Assembly (NCBI GenBank): GCA_014803855.1
Contig: JAAVAX010000001.1
Coordinates: 47,970 to 111,969 of the forward strand
DNA length: 64,000 bases
Reading direction: 5' to 3'
From: Mycoplasma sp.
GTDB taxonomy: Bacteria > Bacillota_I > Bacilli_A > Mycoplasmatales > Metamycoplasmataceae
Shown here: positions 24,425-35,492 of the stretch, one piece after another
Layout of the letters: every line of letters starts with the position of its first letter
Numbering within the stretch: the first letter of the stretch is position 1
Position numbers and translations under genes: made by a program
Notes under the pieces: generated by a model
The model's database searches: none
Told to the model about the DNA's origin: nothing
Seen by the model: the letters and a program-made list of their open reading frames with translations, nothing else

Positions 24425-26539
24425 TTATTTTTTATCAGAATCTTCTTTTTTTGGTTTTTCAATTTCTTTAGTTTTAGAATTACCATCTTTATTATCTTTT
24501 TTAGTTTTTGAATGCTCTATATTATTTAGAATATCATCTACTTTAATATCTACATTAACTTTAATTTTTTTCTCTTCTTCTTCAGCAGGAGGAAGTTTCA
24601 TATTTTTAGCAATATATTCAATTTCTTCAGAAACAATTGTTTCTCTTTCTAAGAGAAGTGTTTTTATTAACTCTAATAGTTTTTGATTTTCTAAAATAAC
24701 TTTCTTAGCGTCTTTTTGAGCAGAAGTAATTATTTTTCTTACTTCATTATCTATTTCATTAGATAAAGCATCAGAAGTAAATTTTGTTTTAGTATAATCA
24801 CGACCTAAAAATACTGAACCTTCAGGTTCTTCATACTGAATAGGACCTAATGAAGACATCCCTCATTCAGTAACCATTCTTCTAGCAATAGAGGTGGCTT
24901 TTTGAATATCATCAGCTGCTCCTGTTGAAATATTTTCTTTACCATAAATAATTTCTTCAGCAGCACGACCACCCATAAATGATTTAATCATTGCTTCTAG
25001 TTCTAATTTTGTTTTGTTGTATTTTTCTTTTTCAGGAAGCATTAAATTATAACCACCAGCATTACCACGAGGAATGATTGTTATTTTTTGAACTTTATTT
25101 CCACCAGGAACCTTAATACCAACAACAGCATGACCAGCTTCATGATATGCAACCATTTCAAGCTCTTCAGGTGAAATAGTACGTGTTTTTTTAGCAGGAC
25201 CAGACATTACTCTATCAATAGCTTCATCAATTTGAGCTTTTGTAATTATTCCTGTATTTTCTCTTACTGATAATAAAGCAGCTTCATTAATAACATTTTC
25301 TAATTGAGCACCTGAATAACCTGGAGTTCTTTTTGCTAGATTTTTAAATGTTATATCTGGATCAATTCTTTTACCCTTAGCATGTAATTTAAGAATTTCT
25401 TCACGTTCTTTAATATCAGGTAAATTAACTGTAATAGTACGGTCAAAACGACCAGGTCTTAATAATGCAGGGTCTAGAACATCAGTTCTATTTGTAGCAG
25501 CCATTATTAAAATACCACTATTTTCAGTCATTCCATCCATTTCAACTAATAATTGATTTAGTGTTTGCTCTCTTTCATCATTTCCACCACCAATACCAGC
25601 ACCTCTTGAACGACCAACAGCATCAATTTCATCAATAAAGATAATAGCTGGAGCTTCTTTTCTAGCTTCTTTAAATAATTCTCTTACTCTTTTTGCTCCA
25701 ACCCCTACATACATTTCAACAAAGTTAGAACCAGATATAAAGAAAAATGGAACATTAGCTTCACCAGCAGTAGCTTTAGCTATTAATGTTTTACCAGTAC
25801 CTGGAGGGCCACCTAATAGTATTCCTTTTGGAATTCTGGCACCAGCTGCAGAGTATTTACCTGGATATTTTAAATAATCTACCAATTCTTTAACTTCTTC
25901 TTTAACTTCTTCATTACCTGCAATATCTGAGAACTTTTTATCAGAAATAATTCTTTGAGCTTGATTTTTACCAGGATTAAATATTCCTCCTCCAGCTCTC
26001 ATTTGTGAACGATATAGCAATCACATTAATAAGAATAGTAATAACATTGGTCCAAATGATACTAATAATCTATATCAAATACTTTCTTGAACTACATAAG
26101 TAGAATTTCAAGAACCAGCAGGTACTATAACTCCAAGGGATTTTTCAAAATTAAAAAATTCATTTACATTTGTAAAATTAGGAAAGGAAGTTGTTGTAGT
26201 AGTTGGATCAGGAAGGGTTCCAAATGTAAAATAATCAGATAATTTATCAGCCATACCCTGAGTTAAACCTACAACATAATTTGTTGCCTTACCCTCATTA
26301 TAATAAGTAAATAATAACTTCCTTTGATAATCAGAAATTGTTATATTGGAAAAATAATTCTTATCAACATCAGAAACCTTAGAAGCATTTAAATATTCAA
26401 CAAATTTATTGATTGATGTTTCTTCTACACGTGGACTAAAAAATAAATAATATATTAATCAAATAAAAAGAATAACAATAAGTGCAATAAGAATAATTGG
26501 CACTCATCTAATTCTTCTTTTTGGTTTATTATCATTCAT
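24425..26539 (-). CDS. ftsH: ATP-dependent zinc metalloprotease FtsH
   Basis: Membrane-anchored AAA+ protease that degrades misfolded membrane proteins. 704 residues. Two N-terminal membrane spans (about residues 12-32 and near 150-170) flank an extracytoplasmic domain. Walker A GPPGTGKT is at 244-251, [10 protein letters not shown] is Walker B, the second region of homology follows, and the zinc motif HEAGH is at 466-470. The C-terminal 80 residues are Lys/Glu/Asp-rich and probably disordered. AAAGGAA precedes the ATG. Order tilS-ftsH-rsmI on the strand recalls the conserved tilS-ftsH neighbourhood of Firmicutes. Confidence 0.97.
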
Positions 26540-26607
26540 GTAATTCCTTTCAATAACATTAATATGATCAAAGATGTAAATATATAAATATATTTAACAT
26601 TAAAATA

Positions 26608-27480
26608 TTATTTTATTATATTTATGTAAAGTTTATTATTTTTTTTCAAGATATAATTTTTACCTGATAATAAGTACTTTTTACCATTTGATTGAGCTTC
26701 AATAAAACTAATTATGTTATTAATTATATTTTTACTTAAATTAATATTATTTAATCTTTTATTAATAAAGATTTTAATTAATTCATCTTTATAATTTAAG
26801 TTGGAAAAGATTTTAGAATCAAATTTACTTTTTCTTCACAGATAATATTCTTTATTTATTAAATTGATTTTTGATTTATTTTGCTCATTTATTTTTAAAA
26901 ATTTTTTTAGCAATAACTCTTTTTCAATCAATGAATATTTTTTTAGATCAATATTTCTAATTTTATTTCTTAAAAAAGAATTATCTAAATTTGTATAATC
27001 ATCATTATAATTAAGATTAAATTTTTTAGCTAAATCATAAATTTCATTTTTTCAATATTTAAGTAAAAAAGGACGATTTATTTTCATTTTATTTAAAACT
27101 ATTCTCTGTTTAATTCCATAAAATAATTTATTTTTATTATTTTTTTCTTGAATAACACATGATTCTAAAAAGTCATCTTTATGATGAGCTATTAATAATT
27201 CATTACATTGGTATTTATCATATATTTTTTTAAAAAAAGAATATCTTATATTACGAGCTCAATTTTCAAAATTCTCATTATTAGGATAATTACCATCTAA
27301 AATTAATTTTTCTAATGTTAAATTATATTTATTAGCAAAGGAAGTTACAATTTGTTCATCAATATTTGTATCATTTCTTACATTATAGTTTACAAAAGCT
27401 AGAACAATATCTTTATGGCGATATTCATAAGCTAAAAGCATTGAATCAACGCCTCCACTAATTGCTAATACTTTTTTCAT
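26608..27480 (-). CDS. tilS: tRNA(Ile)-lysidine synthase
   Basis: Modifies C34 of the CAT-anticodon isoleucine tRNA to lysidine so that it decodes AUA. The PP-loop SGGVDSM is at residues 8-14 and LIAHHKDDFLES is the second conserved block. 290 residues: N-terminal catalytic domain plus a short Lys/Asn/Ile-rich C-terminus, the reduced form seen in mollicutes. Its substrate is probably the tRNA at 43000-43076. It lies between pth and ftsH, the classic Firmicutes arrangement. Confidence 0.93.
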
Positions 27481-27486
27481 TATTTA

Positions 27487-28047
27487 TTATTCTTTCTTTT
27501 TATTAAAATTATTGGTTACATAATGAATTCCATTATAAATAATACTAATTACTGCTTCAGCCGATTGTTCAACAACTTTTGAAATAATATCATATTGTTC
27601 ATTAGTAAAATCGCCAAGTACATATGATGAAATAGAAGTTTCATTTTTTTCAGGTCTGCCAATTCCTATTTTTAAACGATAAAATTCAGCTGTGTTAATT
27701 TTTTCAATAATGTTTTTAACTCCATTATGACCACCAGAAGAATTAGATATTTTAATTTTGGCTTGACCTATCTTTATGTCTAAATCATCATGAATTATTA
27801 AAATATCTTTTGATAATATTTTAAAAAAATCCATTGCTTTTTTTACAGCTTCACCTGAAAGATTCATAAAAGTATTGGGTTTCATTAAAATAAAATCTTC
27901 ATTAATATAGAACATAGAATCAAATCTTTCTTTAGAAAGTTTGACATTCAATTTCTTTGCTATTTCATCAATAACCAAAAAACCTACATTATGTCTAGTT
28001 CTTTCATATTCAAGACCAGGATTTCCTAAACCAACAATTAATTTCAT
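27487..28047 (-). CDS. pth: Peptidyl-tRNA hydrolase
   Basis: Releases peptidyl-tRNAs that drop off the ribosome. 186 residues from the chosen ATG at 28047. LGNPG at 7-11, catalytic His19 in TRHNVGF, the MKPNTFMNLSG loop and HDDLD are all present. An in-frame ATG 6 codons earlier (28065) lies upstream of or inside the promoter. TATAAT (28054-28059) ends 6 bases before ATG 28047, so the mRNA likely begins at or near that codon and the protein starts MKLIVGLG, as in homologues. tilS follows after 6 bases. Confidence 0.95.
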   Translation of the reverse strand: MKLIVGLGNPGLEYERTRHNVGFLVIDEIAKKLNVKLSKERFDSMFYINEDFILMKPNTFMNLSGEAVKKAMDFFKILSKDILIIHDDLDIKIGQAKIKISNSSGGHNGVKNIIEKINTAEFYRLKIGIGRPEKNETSISSYVLGDFTNEQYDIISKVVEQSAEAVISIIYNGIHYVTNNFNKKKE

Positions 28048-28053
28048 TACATT

Positions 28054-28059
28054 ATTATA
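28054..28059 (-). promoter_or_regulatory. -10 element of pth, implying a leaderless start
   Basis: TATAAT on the minus strand, 6 bases before the ATG that matches the N-terminus of Pth homologues. Confidence 0.55.
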
Positions 28060-28077
28060 AAACATAAAAATAAAAAA

Positions 28078-28097
28078 TCACATTTAACATAATGTGA
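28078..28097 (-). terminator. Terminator of the large lipoprotein gene
   Basis: A 7-bp stem (28078-28084 with 28091-28097) is followed on the minus strand by six T (28077-28072). It lies 40 bases after the lipoprotein stop and just upstream of the pth promoter. Confidence 0.65.
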
Positions 28098-28136
28098 CTT
28101 TTTATAATAAATTTAAAAGTAATAATGTAAGTTTAA

Positions 28137-30732
28137 TTAATGATTACTAATTTTATTCTTTTTAATATTTTTTGTTGTTACAATAGTACTATCAATTCCA
28201 ATTACAATATCATCAATTTTCGGTTCAATCATAACTTTAAAAGTATTTTCAGTATCTTCTTCCTCAATAGTTGTAATTAACTTATTTCCATGATGCCCTG
28301 ATTTTATAGAAGTGTTTTTATCTGTTTTAATTTCTTTAGACTCAATAACTGAAAAATAGTATTCAATATTTTTCAAACTTTCCTTACTTGAAAATATAAT
28401 TTCTCTATCAAATCAAAAATCAAAGGCACTATTTTCTGAACCTTGAATATAAACAAAGAAATCATCATTATTTTCTTTTTGATAACCTTTATCTCTTGCA
28501 GATAACATTTCCATATCAAATACAACTCTTTCTCTTGAACTATTATTTAAATCTAATTTTCAAATTTTATCTCAGATGCCTTTAATTTCTATTTGTATGC
28601 TTTCTATGCTTATATTTGAACTATTTGGGATATTTTCACTTTTGATATCCTTTAAAAGATAAAATCCATAAGCATCAAAAGTTAATGGAAGATTTTCACC
28701 ATAAATCACAGCAACTGCTTTTTCTTCATAATAAGTCATTATTGAATTTGGATCTGATTTTTTATCTGACATGTAACCTACTACTCCTTCTACATTATAA
28801 ATTTTTGGAGCTATAACTAAAAATTCATATGAAATACTAGGATCTTCATTTAAAGAAACATTAAATTTTTTACCATATACATTGATATAGTTTGAAACAA
28901 AAGTTACTGAGGAACTATTTGAGTTATCTTTATCAATTTTTCAATATTGTTCTAATTTTGATGGTTTTTTATGATCTTCTTCCATTCCTGAATCAATAGA
29001 TGATTTAAAAATTCATTGATTATTATCATTATTAACTGGTAAATTTTGACCATTAATTTTTATTTCTACAACATCAGTGTAGTTACTTTCATTTTTTAAT
29101 TTCACTGAATATAAATTTTGTTTAACATTATCTATTATTGGTTTTTGATCATCTTTTTGATTTACAAATTTAACATTTATATCAAAAATTATTGCTATAT
29201 TATCATTTGATGGAGAAGAGTTTTTTGTCCTTGATGTATCAACAAAAATCTTACCATATAGTTTTGAAGAAATTTCATTGTTTGTTAAAGGTTTTTTATT
29301 TTTTAATTTGTATGTTGTTGTTACTTCGTTTTCTTTTACAGAAATTAAATTATTGACATCCAAATCAAAGACATTATTGTTTTCTAATTTTCAAAATATT
29401 TTTTCATTTTCTTTTATTATTTGATTATTTGTGCCACTTCATTTCAATCAAGAGCGAATTGTAGATGGTAGTAATAATTCAATGTATTTATTGTCGGTGT
29501 TAGATGTATTAACATTTAGATTTCATGAGTCAACTTTAACGTGGTTTGTGCTTAGTTCTGTGTTGATATCATTTGATTCTTTACCTTCTTTGGCAGTAAA
29601 TGAGTTATTTGTATTATCAATACCAATAGGTATTTCAATATTAGGTACACTAAAACTAAATAATGATGAGATACTAAATTTTTTATTAGCTAAATTCACA
29701 CTGATTTTTTTTCCTTTTATACTACTATAATCATTGTTTTGAAATACAATTTTTTCTGAAGTAGAACCACTCTTAATACTTCATCCATTTGCTTTATTCT
29801 GGTCATTTTCACTAAAAATGTATGAATTAATTTCTATAGGTAAATTCTCACCATATACTTCAAGTTCATAATTATTGTTAACATTTATTGTTGAAAATAA
29901 ATTATTTTGACTGTCATTAATTTTAGGTACATTTTTTGTTTTATCATTTAATTGAAAAGTAATTCCTAATTCAAAATTCTGTGTGTATTTATCTTTAGTT
30001 ATTTTTGCAATCAATGTTGTTATTTGTTTTTCATCATCACTTAATTGATTTGTATTGTATATAGAATTATCACCAATACTAAAACCATTTGTAGAATTTT
30101 TTATACTTCATTCAATTTTTGTATTTTTACCATAACCTTGATATCCAACAAAATCATCACCTAATGTTGTAGGTAAAATGAGTCTCATATATTTATTACT
30201 TTCACTATCAGATGTTAATGTAACATTCATTCCACTATATGAAGGATTTATTTTAGTTGAACTACTAGGATTTTGAGTTGTTCCACTATAACCATAAAAA
30301 TTTTTGCTTGTTGATGAAATCCCAGTAGGAGCAATAGGAACAACAATATTTTTTATGGAAATATTCATCTTGTTTTTAAGATGAAATGAATATTTCTTTG
30401 ATTTTGTATTATCTATTGTTGCTTCAAAAACTGCTTTTGTTGAACTTGATTCTGATGTCTTAAATATTCAATCAGTATCTTGCATTACTTTTTGTGTTGG
30501 TGGTACTGCTATTATTAATTAATTCATATTTTACTGATCAGTCATTACTTTTTATAGGTAGTTTTTTACCTGTAATAATTGCTTTGATTTTTCCTTCTTC
30601 ACTAGATGGTTCAAAAGATAAACTATTTATTTCTTCAACCTTACAAGCTACAACCAAAAAAATAGGTGTAGAAATAATCATAGTTGTTCCTAAACCTAGT
30701 AATAATCTTCTATTCCTAATCTTCTTACTCAT
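28137..30732 (-). pseudogene. Large modular surface lipoprotein gene interrupted by a +1 frameshift
   Basis: Signal peptide with lipobox Cys30 (FLVVAC), then Ser/Asn-rich modules that recur with a GxxLP hallmark (ITGKKLP, YGENLP, INGQNLP, YGENLP), the same architecture as the lipoprotein at 61855-63537. AGGAGA precedes the ATG. The first frame, read through TGA, reaches a TAA near 30456. The long downstream frame is shifted by one. Removing one base from the A5 tract (T5 at 30489-30493 on the plus strand) joins both into about 864 residues. The joined segment then aligns with the paralogue (QDTDWIF and SSTKAVFEA against RDSDLWTY and NKIAVFEA). This could be phase variation, decay or a sequencing error. 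Function unknown; surface exposure is inferred. Confidence 0.75.
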
Positions 30733-30882
30733 AAATTTTCTCCTAAATTATGTTTAAACTAATTAAATTAAGTAATAGATTATGTCCCATTAACTAATAA
30801 GTGACACAAATCAATCACCTATTCTTTTCATTATAATGTAAATATTTTAAAGTCGGAGAAAATAAATTTAACATAAATAAAA

Positions 30883-30908
30883 ATATAGGATTATTTATAA
30901 TCCTATAT
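30883..30908 (-). terminator. Terminator downstream of ptsG and the small membrane protein gene
   Basis: An 11-bp perfect stem (30883-30893 with 30898-30908), 4-base loop, is followed on the minus strand by TTTTATTT. It lies 58 bases beyond the stop of the 99-residue protein. Confidence 0.75.
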
Positions 30909-30965
30909 TAATTAATTTATTTATTTAAATTTAATAATTATATTTGTCTTTATTTTTTATCTAAA

Positions 30966-31265
30966 TTATCTAATAAAGAAACCAAAAATAAGACCAGTAG
31001 ATAAAGTAATTCCGATAATTATTAGTGATAATCCCACAATAGGAGATCATGTTAGTTTCATTCTCTGAGATCATGGAAGTATTAATTTTGCATCTTCATA
31101 AGTACCTTTAAACTTAGGATTGTTTTTTTTATACTCAGCTATTTGTTGTTCTTTATATAAATTAACATCATTTTTAGATTTTTTAAAGAAAGCAACCATT
31201 ATAAATATTCCTAATAAGATTAATAATATTCCAATTGTTATTTCTCATCATTGTGGTATTTTCAT
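30966..31265 (-). CDS. Two-span membrane protein of unknown function
   Basis: 99 residues starting MKIPQWWEITIG with two consecutive TGA-encoded Trp. One hydrophobic helix (about residues 8-27), a charged cytoplasmic-type loop (KKSKNDVNLYKEQQIAEYKK) and a second helix (about 75-95). It begins 24 bases after the ptsG stop and shares its terminator, so it is co-transcribed with the glucose permease. No known family; the pairing with ptsG may be incidental. Confidence 0.65.
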
Positions 31266-31289
31266 ATTTATATTATATTATCTATCTAA

Positions 31290-34034
31290 TTACTTAAATT
31301 TGTTAATAATTATATCTTTTGTTGAAACTAATTCGCCTTCTTTTACATTAACATCTTGAGGTAATATTAATGAATCTGATGTAACAACAACAATAACATC
31401 ACTAATTAAATTATGTTGTCTTAAAAGATTTAAATCAACTTCAGCTAATAAGTCACCTTTTTTAACTTCATCACCTTGTTTAACATATGATTTAAATCCT
31501 CTACCTTCTAATTTAACAGTATCAATACCAATGTGAACTAGAACATTCATACCATTTTTTGCTTGAATTCCATATGCATGTCCAGTAGGGAATGCTGTTA
31601 CAATTTTTCCATTAATTGGAGAGTATACTCTACCATCAACTTGACTTACAGCAAAACCATCTCCAACTAATTTATCTGAGAATACACCATCATTTAATGA
31701 TGCTAATGATTTTAACTTACCTAATTCAACAGGTGAGTAGATGTTTTCATTTTTAGATAGTATTTCTTTATTAACTTGATTTAAGAATCTTTTTGCAATT
31801 TCAGGATCACTATCAAATGTTAATTTAATTTCTTTGTCTTTAATTGTTATTGATGAATTGTCAAATAGAGAAACATTGTATTCTTTATTTAGGTCAATAT
31901 CATTATATAAGTAGAATGTTATAACATTATTTGAACAAGTAATTTTTTGGATATTTGACTGCCCACCAAAAGCGTCAATGAATTTTAAGTAATCATTAGC
32001 ATTATCACTCAAATCAGGTCTTCTAACAAATGTATCCTTAACTTCAGTTGGTTTACTTTCTGAAACAATTGAAGAAGAACTAGGTAAATCATTACTATTT
32101 AAAGCCTGATCAATTTTAACTCTTAATGATTCAGCTAATGGACCAAAAATTGCTTGAACATGAGTATTAGAAGTTTTTCTAACCCCAAATGCTCCTGCAG
32201 CTTTAAGAGCATCTTCATTAACTAAAGATGCATCAACAACATCAAATCTTAATCTTGAAGCACAATTAGCTGTTTTACTAATATTTTGTTTTCCACCAAA
32301 TGCTTCAATAACTCTAACAGCTTGCGGATCAACATTTCCAGAAACATTTGATTCAGCAGCTCCTGATTTTGCAGCTTGATAATCTTTTTTAGTAAATAGT
32401 TTTGTATTTCCACCTCTACCTGGTGTAGGTAAATTAGCTTTAATAATTCATGTGTAGAATACAAAGAAGTATATTGGTGCATAAGCTACACCTACAACAA
32501 TTGTTCATCAGAAGTTTGTTCCTTTTAATACTGGAATCATTCCATATATTATTAAATCTAATAAACCTCCTGAGAATGTCATACCAATATGTACTCCCAT
32601 TAGGTTAGCTAACATAAATGCTAAGGCACACATAAATGCATGGAATCCAAAGAACAATAATGGTGCTAAGAATAAAAATGTAAATTCAATTGGTTCTGTA
32701 ACCCCTGATACAAATGAAGTTAGAGAAGCAGGTAATACAACACCTAATGCAATATTTCTATTTTCTTTAGGTGCAGCTAATACAATAGCTAATCCTGCAA
32801 ATGGTAGACCTCAAGGCATGAATGAAAATTTACCATCTAAGAATCTTCCTAATTTAATACCTAATTCTTTAGCAACAAAATCATACAATGGCATTGATGT
32901 TAGAACTCATTCCTTTTCTCCATTATATTCAAAATTTAAATATGCATAGTTAATAACATTAGAATTAACACCAATCATGGCAACAGTAGTAGTTGAATCA
33001 CCTTGTACAGTACCACTAAAATTTATATTTGTAGCATCAACAAGATTAACATAATTACCATCAATACCAGCAATAGATGTTAGTGATTTAATTGCTTCAA
33101 TACTACTTTCATTAGCTTTTAAGGCTCTAGCAATTTGCTCTAATTGAGTAGCATCAATTGCATGATTACCATTTAACAATCAAGTTGTTAATTGAGCACC
33201 AACATTTCCACCAGCTCCTGTATATCATAATGGTGAGTAAAACACATGGTGTAAACCAAATGGAACTAATGATCTTTCAATAAATCCAAAAATGAATGAA
33301 TCAAAACCAAAAGGTATTTTTCCTGAATTTTCACCAAATCAGTTAAATCCAGCACCTACATATGGTCAAAGTAATAAGAAAATAAATACTAATGGTATCA
33401 TTAATCCAATTACAACAAATGCAACAAATCTTTTCCCTGAAAAGAATGCAATTACTTGTGGTAATTGAATTGTGTGAAATCTATTATAAGCTCATTGAAC
33501 AATGAAACCAACAATGATACCTCCAAAAACAGATGTTTGCATTGAAGTAAAACCTAATGAAGATCCAAACAATGAACTTAATTCATTAACATGTAATCCT
33601 CAACCACCAAATAATAATGAATATGTTTGAGTATTTGAATCATATTTAATAAATACAGATTGAAGTGCAGAGAAAATTAAATAACCAATGATGGCATTAA
33701 ATACTGCAACACCTGCTTCTTCCGTAAATGATACAGCTAATGCAGCTGCAAATAACAATGGAAGTGCTCCAAATAATGGATCACCTAGTTGTTTAATAAA
33801 ATTACCAAAAACTTCTAGAGCTTCATTTCCACCAGCATTACCTGCAATGGTAGAACCAATACCTAGAATAAGTCCAGCAATAGCAAGAACTGAAATGGGT
33901 AATAAAAAGGCACCAGAAAGCTTTGATAAGAAAGCTTTGGCCCCTCCACCAGTTCTTGTACTTATTTTTTTGTGCTTTTTGTGACTCTTTTTACTGGTCT
34001 CATTATTAACACTATTGACATTTGAACTTGTCAT
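31290..34034 (-). CDS. ptsG: PTS glucose-specific EIICBA component
   Basis: Imports and phosphorylates glucose. 914 residues, near the size of other mollicute PtsG. Order: EIIC (many membrane helices, with [17 protein letters not shown] near the N-terminus and SGVTEPIEF before the last helices), then EIIB with phosphorylated Cys591 in [10 protein letters not shown], then EIIA with His834 in [12 protein letters not shown]. Between EIIB and EIIA (about residues 685-765) lies an extra segment, [18 protein letters not shown], that looks like a degenerate second EIIB module retaining Cys700. A long extracytoplasmic insertion interrupts EIIC around 33000-33230. The 339-base region upstream is free of genes. 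Confidence 0.95.
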
Positions 34035-34373
34035 AATAAGTAAAAAACCTTTCTATAAATATTTTTAAATTGAATTTGATTTTATTTTAATTTTTATAAT
34101 TTCCTTTAATTTTTAATTTCTTCAAAATATTTAAATTAATTCAAATTTAAAATCTAAAACAAAATTTAGCTACACAATATTTTAAACTCAGTAAAAACAA
34201 TAAATTTAATCAATATTAATATAACTACAAATTTATATATTACTATAAATTTTTAAAAAATTTATTTAAAATTAATCAAAATTATTCAAAAAAAGACAAA
34301 TTTATTCAAATAATTAATAAATTGAGCTAAAAGAGGGTAGTATTAACTATTTTTTATTTATAATTTTTAACTA
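34035..34373. other. AT-rich divergent intergenic region between ptsG and rluB
   Basis: No gene or structured RNA is visible. A TATAAT at 34359-34364 serves rluB. The ptsG start has TAGAAAGG about 11 bases upstream on its strand. The middle is nearly pure A/T, with irregular repeats of ATTCAAA and AATTAAT. No sugar-responsive antiterminator hairpin could be recognised by eye. Confidence 0.5.
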
Positions 34374-35090
34374 ATGTCAATGAAAGATAATGGAATAAGA
34401 ATAAATAAATTTATTTCTCAATCAGGTTTATATTCACGTCGTAAAGCTGAAGAGATGATTAGTAATAAAAAAGTAAAGGTAAATGGTCAATATGCACATT
34501 TAGGACAAATAATTTATAAAGATGATATAGTAGAAGTTAATGATAAAAAAATAGGTAAATTTCCAGAAAAAAAATATTATTTGTTAAATAAACCCAAAAA
34601 AACTATTTGTACATTAAAAGATAATTTTAATAGAACAATTGTTACAAGTCTTATTCATGATAAAGATTATTTATTTCCTGTTGGTCGTTTAGATTATGAT
34701 ACAACTGGCGTTATATTAATTACAAATGATGGTGAACTTAGTAATAGATTAATCCATCCATCTTCAAATATTGAAAGAATATATCATGCAAGAATTAATG
34801 AACCATTAAATAAAAGGGAATTTGATTTTCTTAATTCAAATGATGTTTTAATAAATGGAAAACCCTCTAAACAAGTAATTGAACAAGTAGAAAATAAATC
34901 ATACTTAGTGTATTTGTATCAAGGATCATATCATCATGTCAAAAAAATATTTGAACAAGTAGATAAGAATGTTTTAAATTTAAAGAGGATTAGTTTTGCA
35001 GGTCTAACATGTAAAAATATGCCCATAGGTTCTTATAGAAAATTAAAACCATTTGAAATAAAACAATTAAAAAAATTAGTTAATATGTAA
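34374..35090 (+). CDS. rluB: rRNA pseudouridine synthase (RsuA/RluB family)
   Basis: 238 residues with an S4 RNA-binding domain (residues 8-60, IRINKFISQSGLYSRRKAEE) and a catalytic domain carrying Asp107 in GRLDYDTTGVILITNDGEL. It isomerises a uridine in 23S rRNA (RluB-type) or 16S rRNA (RsuA-type); the two cannot be separated from sequence alone. TATAAT ends 9 bases before ATG 34374, so the mRNA may be leaderless from this codon. A second in-frame ATG occurs two codons later. yigZ follows after 24 bases. Confidence 0.92.
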   Translation: MSMKDNGIRINKFISQSGLYSRRKAEEMISNKKVKVNGQYAHLGQIIYKDDIVEVNDKKIGKFPEKKYYLLNKPKKTICTLKDNFNRTIVTSLIHDKDYLFPVGRLDYDTTGVILITNDGELSNRLIHPSSNIERIYHARINEPLNKREFDFLNSNDVLINGKPSKQVIEQVENKSYLVYLYQGSYHHVKKIFEQVDKNVLNLKRISFAGLTCKNMPIGSYRKLKPFEIKQLKKLVNM

Positions 35091-35114
35091 TTTTAATTAA
35101 AATTTAAGTGTTAT

Positions 35115-35492
35115 ATGTCTATTCAACCATTATCTACTTTTACATATGAAATTAAAAAATCTAAATTTATTGGTATTGCATATCATGTTACAAACACTGA
35201 TGAAGTAATAAATATTTTTAATGAATTAAAAAAAGAACATAAAAATGCAAGACATGTTACATATGCTTACAAATTAAAAGAGAATGAAATAATAAAAATC
35301 AAAGGTTTTGATGATAAAGAACCAAAAAATACTGCTTCATTACCTATTTTGAATGCAATAGAAAATAATAATTTAATAAATATTGTAATTTTTGTAATTA
35401 GGTATTTTGGAAAAATTAAATTAGGCATTGGAGGATTGTATCGATCATATTCAAAATGTTCTATAGAAACAATTAAGAATATTAAAAAATAA
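35115..35492 (+). CDS. yigZ: YigZ/IMPACT-family protein, single-domain form
   Basis: 125 residues covering only the N-terminal UPF0029 domain; most bacterial YigZ have about 200. Diagnostic blocks: KKSKFIG, HVTYAYK, GFDDKEPKNTASLPIL and RYFGKIKLGIGGLYRSYSKC. The C-terminal DUF1949 (ferredoxin-like) domain is absent. Its cellular role is unsettled; homologues bind translation factors. It is downstream of rluB in the same direction. Its stop codon directly abuts the convergent HAD gene stop. Confidence 0.9.
   Translation: MSIQPLSTFTYEIKKSKFIGIAYHVTNTDEVINIFNELKKEHKNARHVTYAYKLKENEIIKIKGFDDKEPKNTASLPILNAIENNNLINIVIFVIRYFGKIKLGIGGLYRSYSKCSIETIKNIKK

Noticed and set aside
29431..29730. Plus-strand open frame opposite the large lipoprotein gene
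   Set aside because: Antisense shadow of a Ser/Asn-rich coding region, without a ribosome binding site.
32249..32482. Minus-strand frame inside ptsG
   Set aside because: It is out of frame with the EIIB domain, which is continuous in the main frame.
34035..34373. Search for RNase P RNA, tmRNA, SRP RNA or a riboswitch in the longer gaps
   Set aside because: No conserved core or strong secondary structure was visible in 34035-34373, 36378-36741 or 61058-61307; sequence is nearly pure A/T.
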